From Bacteroidota bacterium (GTDB taxonomy: Bacteria > Bacteroidota > Bacteroidia > NS11-12g > UBA955), in assembly GCA_030833525.1 (NCBI GenBank), contig JAURGZ010000013.1, forward strand, positions 1 through 46,493: DNA of 46,493 bases. The letters run 5' to 3'. Shown in pieces: positions 43,323-46,493 of the stretch (the first letter of the stretch is position 1; the number at the start of each line of letters is the position of its first letter). The position numbers were made by a program, and so were the translations under genes. The notes under the pieces are model-generated. The model was not told the DNA's origin. It did no database searches and saw only the letters and a program-made list of their open reading frames with translations.

Positions 43323-43530
43323 GGCCCCCGCGCCCGCAGGGCGCGGGGGCCTTCCATTGAGGTACAACTTGTTTCGCGCCCGCAGGGCGCGGGAGCCTTC
43401 GAATGGGGGATTACGCGGTACTTCGGGAGCCGAGAATGAGGTTCGGCTTCTCTAGCGCGCCCGCAGGGCGCGGGAGCCTTCAATAGGGGTAGGACTTGTT
43501 ACGCGCCGGCAGGGCGCGGGGGCCTTCAAT
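43323..43530. repeat. four-copy GC-hairpin array between two barrel genes
   Basis: GCGCCCGCAGGG or a near copy begins at 43330, 43376, 43457 and 43503, spaced 46, 81 and 46 bases. Each is followed by a G-rich run and CCTTC. In the first copy the hairpin reaches 13 perfect base pairs (43323-43335 with 43339-43351, loop GCA). In the last copy the CCTTCAATAGGG tract contains the stop codon of the upstream gene. This fills most of the 269 bases between the genes. Confidence 0.9.
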
Positions 43531-44269
43531 AGGGCTTCAGCGACTGCCGATATCCCAGGGCCAGAGAAGGGGGTAGGTGGCTGTGCAATCGAAGGGCAGC
43601 CTCCCAGCAGCCGGTTCGAGTCGGGTGGCGAAGCAGCAGCCGCAAGGGGTATGGGCCGCTTTCCCAGGCCAACAAGGATTCCAGGGGTAGGTTTTGCCAG
43701 TGCTGTTCCCAGGCCAGACCCCAGGCGGCTCGCTCAGCATGAAGGCTGATTTGGGCTTGGATCGAGGCTCCTGGTGCTGTTTTCAGTTCTTGCTGGTAGC
43801 GGCTAATCAGGGTGCCGTGGTGGCTGCGGGTGCCGGCGGGCAGGGCGCTGAACGAACTCAGTGGATAGCCCCATGTTGATCCCGCGTCTAGGCTGTACAA
43901 CAGGCGGTATTTCGATTCCCATTCCAAGCCTAGGGCGGCAATGGGAGTGATTTGCACGTTTTGAACCTGTGAAAGGCCGAGCTGAACGATTACGCTCAGG
44001 GCGGGTGAAAGGGCGATCTGGGTTCCTGCAAATGCTTGGCGGCGGTTTTGGTCGCGGTTGCCTTCTTGCCAGGCGCCTAGATGGTAGACGCCTGCCTTCG
44101 CTTCTGCGGCCCATCGGTACAAATCAGCCGGTCCCCAAGCCAGGTAGGTGCCCAGCTCCTGCGCGGATGTGGCATGGCACTGCCATCCTCCCAAAGCGAA
44201 GGGAGAACTTGCAATTTGTGCAAAACAATTCGGCAAAAAGGCCAGGCACAGCCCGGCGCGCTTGATCAT
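43526..44269 (-). CDS. probable outer-membrane protein of unknown family
   Basis: A 247-residue protein with a signal peptide (MIKRAGLCLAFLPNCFAQ, cleavage near residue 18) and alternating aromatic/hydrophobic stretches that suggest a small beta-barrel (about eight to ten strands). I do not recognise the family. Its ATG overlaps the merR stop (ATGA), so translation is coupled to a transcription regulator. Its last codons and stop lie inside the final unit of the GC-hairpin array. The next gene on the strand is the HhH-like barrel, so both may be surface proteins of one system. Confidence 0.65.
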   Translation of the reverse strand: MIKRAGLCLAFLPNCFAQIASSPFALGGWQCHATSAQELGTYLAWGPADLYRWAAEAKAGVYHLGAWQEGNRDQNRRQAFAGTQIALSPALSVIVQLGLSQVQNVQITPIAALGLEWESKYRLLYSLDAGSTWGYPLSSFSALPAGTRSHHGTLISRYQQELKTAPGASIQAQISLHAERAAWGLAWEQHWQNLPLESLLAWESGPYPLRLLLRHPTRTGCWEAALRLHSHLPPSLALGYRQSLKPY

Positions 44270-44595
44270 TCCAGTTGCTTTTTCAGATCCAATAGTTGCT
44301 CTTTGAAGGCGCGAAGTTGCTTGACCAGTTCCAGCTTGGGATCGCTTAGATCCGCGCTGCGCCTCATTTGTTTAGAGGCTTTGGCCAGGTGCATGCCCTT
44401 CTCCTTAACAAGATAATGAATGTTGCGAAGCAAGTCAATGTCTTTGAGGTGGTAGATGCGGTCGCCTTTCTTGTTCTTCATAGGCTGAATCTGGGGGAAA
44501 TTCTTCTCCCAGAACCGCAGGGTAGAGGCCGGAACGCCCAGCATTTCGCTGACTTCCCCAATCTTGAAGTATTTCTTCGAGCTACCCGTCTCCAT
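44266..44595 (-). CDS. MerR-family transcription regulator
   Basis: A 109-residue DNA-binding protein with a MerR winged helix (about 8-75: YFKIGEVSEMLGVPASTLRFWE, then the RIYHLKDIDLL wing) and a helical C-terminal segment that would form the dimer coiled coil. There is no obvious effector domain or Cys ligand set, so it is a short MerR. It has the best promoter in the window (TTG, 20 bases, TAGGTTTG) ending four bases before its ATG. Confidence 0.92.
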   Translation of the reverse strand: METGSSKKYFKIGEVSEMLGVPASTLRFWEKNFPQIQPMKNKKGDRIYHLKDIDLLRNIHYLVKEKGMHLAKASKQMRRSADLSDPKLELVKQLRAFKEQLLDLKKQLE

Positions 44596-44599
44596 GCTG

Positions 44600-44630
44600 C
44601 AAACCTACACCTTGCCCCCCTCGCATACAA
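44600..44630 (-). promoter_or_regulatory. promoter of merR, -7 box four bases from the start
   Basis: On the minus strand TTG (44630-44628), a 20-base spacer and an exact TAGGTTTG (44607-44600), then four bases to ATG 44595. Both elements and the spacing are consensus, so the predicted mRNA is leaderless or nearly so. Confidence 0.65.
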
Positions 44631-44710
44631 GCGTTTGCGTGCTTCTGTTTTGGGAGGATGATTCAGGGGTGCTCATGGCTGAGCAACTCAGCCAGGAGTT
44701 CAGGGCTCGA

Positions 44711-45670
44711 TCAATCGAAGCGCGTCGACTCCTGCTGGGCCATTTCCAACATTTCGCGGTACTCGGCATCGCTGAGATCGTTGCGGTAGAAGAAGGCCGG
44801 GTTCAACGGGCGATTGCCCAAGCGAACCTCATAGTGCAAGTGTGGACCGGTCGAACGGCCCGTAGAGCCTATGTATCCGATGAGTTGACCGCGCTTAACC
44901 TTGGTGCCCGGTTTGACCGCAAATCGGCTCAGGTGGGCATACAGGGTGGTGTATCCGTAGCCGTGGCGAATCACGATGTGATTTCCATAGCCCCACCGTT
45001 CTGACTTCACCTCTATGACCACGCCGCTACCTGTGGCGTATACTTCGGTGCCTATTTCAGCGGTAAAGTCCATGCCGGCATGGAAACTCGAAGTGTGGTA
45101 AAAGGGGTCTTTTCGATAGCCAAATCCAGAGGCCATTCGCCTCAATTCCTTATTGGCGATGGGCATGATCGCGGGCATGGCATCGATGAGGTCTTGGCGG
45201 TTCTTGGCCAATTTTTCCAACTGCGCATAGCTGGCTACTTGGGTCTCGGCCAACTGTTCCAAGCGGTCCATTTTCTCTTTCAGACGCTTGACAATTTTGC
45301 CTTGGGGCAATTTGAGCAATTCGGCGTAATCGGCTCCCCGGGGATCTTTCTTCTTCGGCGGATTGACGTTGTAGATGGCCCGGTAGATGTTGACGTCGCG
45401 ATCATTGAGTTCGCTGAGCTGATTTTCCAAATTGTCAATTTGGCTCTCCATGAGATTGAGTTCAGCCTTGAGCGCCCGGTTTTGCTCGCGAACCAGGCGA
45501 TCAGCGGGCGTGCTGAAAAAGCGATCAAAAATGAAACTGGAGGCGAGTACGATCAAGATGAGCAGCGACACCATGCCCGCCAAGCGCCAGCGTATGTAGC
45601 TCGCTTTTTGGGAGACCCGCTCGAACATGAGGGTCTTGGGGTTGTACACATACTTGGGGGAACGCGCCAT
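44711..45670 (-). CDS. M23 peptidoglycan endopeptidase
   Basis: A 319-residue cell-wall enzyme, LytM/M23 family, that cuts peptidoglycan peptide bonds at a zinc site. N-terminal membrane anchor (about 28-48), a coiled coil (about 55-100), then the peptidase domain (about 190-300) with HAGMDFTAEIGTEVYATG (HxxxD), HGYGYTTLYAHLS and the HLHYEV motif (HxH). All metal residues are present, so it should be active. It is anchored on the periplasmic face. The gene has a -7 box 17 bases from its ATG and stands 115 bases before merR on the same strand, with nothing evident in between apart from the merR promoter. Confidence 0.92.
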   Translation of the reverse strand: MARSPKYVYNPKTLMFERVSQKASYIRWRLAGMVSLLILIVLASSFIFDRFFSTPADRLVREQNRALKAELNLMESQIDNLENQLSELNDRDVNIYRAIYNVNPPKKKDPRGADYAELLKLPQGKIVKRLKEKMDRLEQLAETQVASYAQLEKLAKNRQDLIDAMPAIMPIANKELRRMASGFGYRKDPFYHTSSFHAGMDFTAEIGTEVYATGSGVVIEVKSERWGYGNHIVIRHGYGYTTLYAHLSRFAVKPGTKVKRGQLIGYIGSTGRSTGPHLHYEVRLGNRPLNPAFFYRNDLSDAEYREMLEMAQQESTRFD

Positions 45671-45687
45671 CGGGGCTCACATTTCAC

Positions 45688-45695
45688 CAAAAATA
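45688..45695 (-). promoter_or_regulatory. -7 box of the M23 peptidase gene
   Basis: An exact TATTTTTG on the minus strand, 17 bases before ATG 45670. Confidence 0.45.
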
Positions 45696-45713
45696 ATGCC
45701 AAGAACGGGAGTA

Positions 45714-46253
45714 TCAGCCCTCGTTTTGGATTTCTTGGTAGAACTGAAGGTAGGATTGGGCTCTTTCGACGTATTCTTGGGCGTTTCGGTGTATGCGGTC
45801 TACCGATTCGGGTCCCAAGGTTTTGACTACTTTGGCGGGGGTTCCGAGCACCAAAGAAAAGGGTGGGATGTCCATGCCTTGGGGAACCAGTGCATTGGCC
45901 CCTATGATGCTTCCTCTTCCTACGGTGGCTCGGTTGAGCACCACGGCATTCATGCCCACCAAAACATGGTCTTGGAGTACGGCGCCGTGTACCACGGCGC
46001 CATGGCCTATGACACAGTCGTGGCCCAGCAAACAAGGGTCTCCAGGATCGGCGTGGAGCACGGCGTTATCTTGAATGTTGCTGCGATCGCCGACCTCGAT
46101 GCGGTCGGTATCGCCGCGCAGCACGGCCCCAAACCAGAGCGAAACTTGATCGCCGAGTTTGACGCGCCCAATGGCTGTCGCATTGGATGCTATAAAACAG
46201 CCATTCCCTTGTTCAATGGGCTTTTTCAGAATTTCAATCAGGTCTTCAGGCAT
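45714..46253 (-). CDS. gamma-carbonic anhydrase family protein
   Basis: A 179-residue left-handed beta-helix of hexapeptide repeats (about 25-150) that forms trimers and binds metal at subunit interfaces. The His ligands are seen in VLHADPG and GHDCVIGHGAVVHG, as in gamma-class enzymes. A closing helix (VDRIHRNAQEYVERAQSYL) is present. Many members (YrdA, PaaY-like) have no proven carbonic anhydrase activity, so the call is family only. I start at ATG 46253, since an upstream in-frame extension has no hexapeptide pattern. It is divergent from hutI. Confidence 0.9.
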   Translation of the reverse strand: MPEDLIEILKKPIEQGNGCFIASNATAIGRVKLGDQVSLWFGAVLRGDTDRIEVGDRSNIQDNAVLHADPGDPCLLGHDCVIGHGAVVHGAVLQDHVLVGMNAVVLNRATVGRGSIIGANALVPQGMDIPPFSLVLGTPAKVVKTLGPESVDRIHRNAQEYVERAQSYLQFYQEIQNEG

Positions 46254-46264
46254 AGGAACTGCCT

Positions 46265-46272
46265 CAAATATG
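46265..46272 (-). promoter_or_regulatory. -7 box of the gamma-carbonic anhydrase gene
   Basis: CATATTTG on the minus strand (one mismatch), 11 bases before ATG 46253. The complementary region upstream of hutI holds a seven-T tract. Confidence 0.35.
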
Positions 46273-46287
46273 CTTTTTTTGCAAGCG

Positions 46288-46493
46288 ATGCGCAAACTAT
46301 TCCACGGTATTTCCCAGTTGTTGGGTTCCCTGCCTGAGGGCGAACACTTCAAAAGCGGGGCTGATATGGCTTCGGTATCGGTTTTGAAAAATGCCTATCT
46401 GCTGGTCGAAGACGGTTTGATTGCAGAAATGGGCGAGGGGGCTGGTCCCAGGGCTGACCAGGTTGTCGATTTGAAAGGAGCTGAACTGATGCC
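46288..46493 (+). CDS. hutI: imidazolonepropionase, N-terminal part (cut by window end)
   Basis: The frame stays open to the window end and reads MRKLFHGISQLL, then SGADMASVSVLKNAYLLVED and GLIAEMGEG, the typical start of Bacteroidota imidazolonepropionase, the third step of histidine breakdown. Only 68 codons are visible, so the metal site lies outside the window. An earlier in-frame ATG at 46270 is possible. The family call rests on the N-terminus alone. Confidence 0.6.
   Translation, partial: MRKLFHGISQLLGSLPEGEHFKSGADMASVSVLKNAYLLVEDGLIAEMGEGAGPRADQVVDLKGAELM

Noticed and set aside
42825-43439. 204-residue plus-strand open frame
   Set aside because: Composition driven by GC-rich repeats and the opposite barrel gene; Pro/Arg-rich with no fold pattern.
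43220-43483. Small open frame across the hairpin array
   Set aside because: Its peptide is a translation of the repeats (recurrent APCGR), so it is an artefact.
43330-43502. Possible CRISPR array
   Set aside because: Core spacing of 46, 81, 46 and similar sequence between cores; the cores are perfect hairpins with no unique spacers, and no cas genes are present.

Overview
The window is a dense, roughly half-GC piece of a Bacteroidota chromosome. Evidence: type IX secretion (T9SS) sorting tails, GldE/GldD and a PorE-like protein, a TonB receptor with a carboxypeptidase-like N-terminal domain, an Omp28-type lipoprotein, a 29-residue mS38/COX24-like protein, no obvious Shine-Dalgarno signals, and promoters of the Bacteroidota -7 type TAnnTTTG. 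A proteorhodopsin suggests an aquatic, light-exposed member (Flavobacteriales-like); I cannot name the genus. There are 45 coding regions (two cut by the window edges), no tRNA, rRNA, insertion sequence or CRISPR, and no gene-free stretch over 300 bases.

Layout. 1-9434: mostly plus-strand housekeeping genes (YigZ, TM2 lipoprotein, DUF2752, trmB, a cyclase-family enzyme, a GT9 heptosyltransferase, RNase Z, FtsK, LolA-like) with aat on the minus strand. 9504-12828: sucD and a glutathione-peroxidase lipoprotein on the minus strand, divergent from an Omp28 lipoprotein and xerD. 12834-16665: a tight minus-strand trio (T9SS-exported Asp-box propeller, small coiled protein, GT2 glycosyltransferase) joined by ATGA overlaps. 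16723-25625: two serine hydrolases, a multispanning GT-C-like protein, aconitase, ruvC, argS. 25749-29792: rlmH, an OmpA lipoprotein and a TonB-dependent receptor. 29989-30744: a proton-pumping rhodopsin with its own terminator. 30894-33713: HU, a TPR protein, the mS38-like peptide and RNase G in one minus-strand run. 33759-39923: mutY, ssb, a fused gldE-gldD gene, a PorE-like protein and a LOG-family enzyme in one plus-strand run. 39933-46253: a phospholipase-C-like protein, pdxJ, two outer-membrane barrel candidates separated by a GC-hairpin array, MerR, an M23 peptidase and a gamma-carbonic-anhydrase-like protein; a hutI fragment leaves the window on the plus strand.

Most interesting: (1) gldE and gldD are one open frame, with a lipoprotein signal in the middle whose topology would work as a self-cleaving polyprotein; (2) many genes have a -7 box ending 4-7 bases before the start codon, predicting leaderless or near-leaderless mRNAs; (3) a family of GC-rich perfect hairpins, many with three-base loops, occurs both between and inside genes, including a four-copy array and a copy in a promoter; (4) the rhodopsin has a glycine where carotenoid-antenna rhodopsins have their opening, and dyads of possible regulatory use lie upstream; (5) the 3' end of ruvC is duplicated in tandem, and the hairpin in each copy differs by a pair-preserving change.
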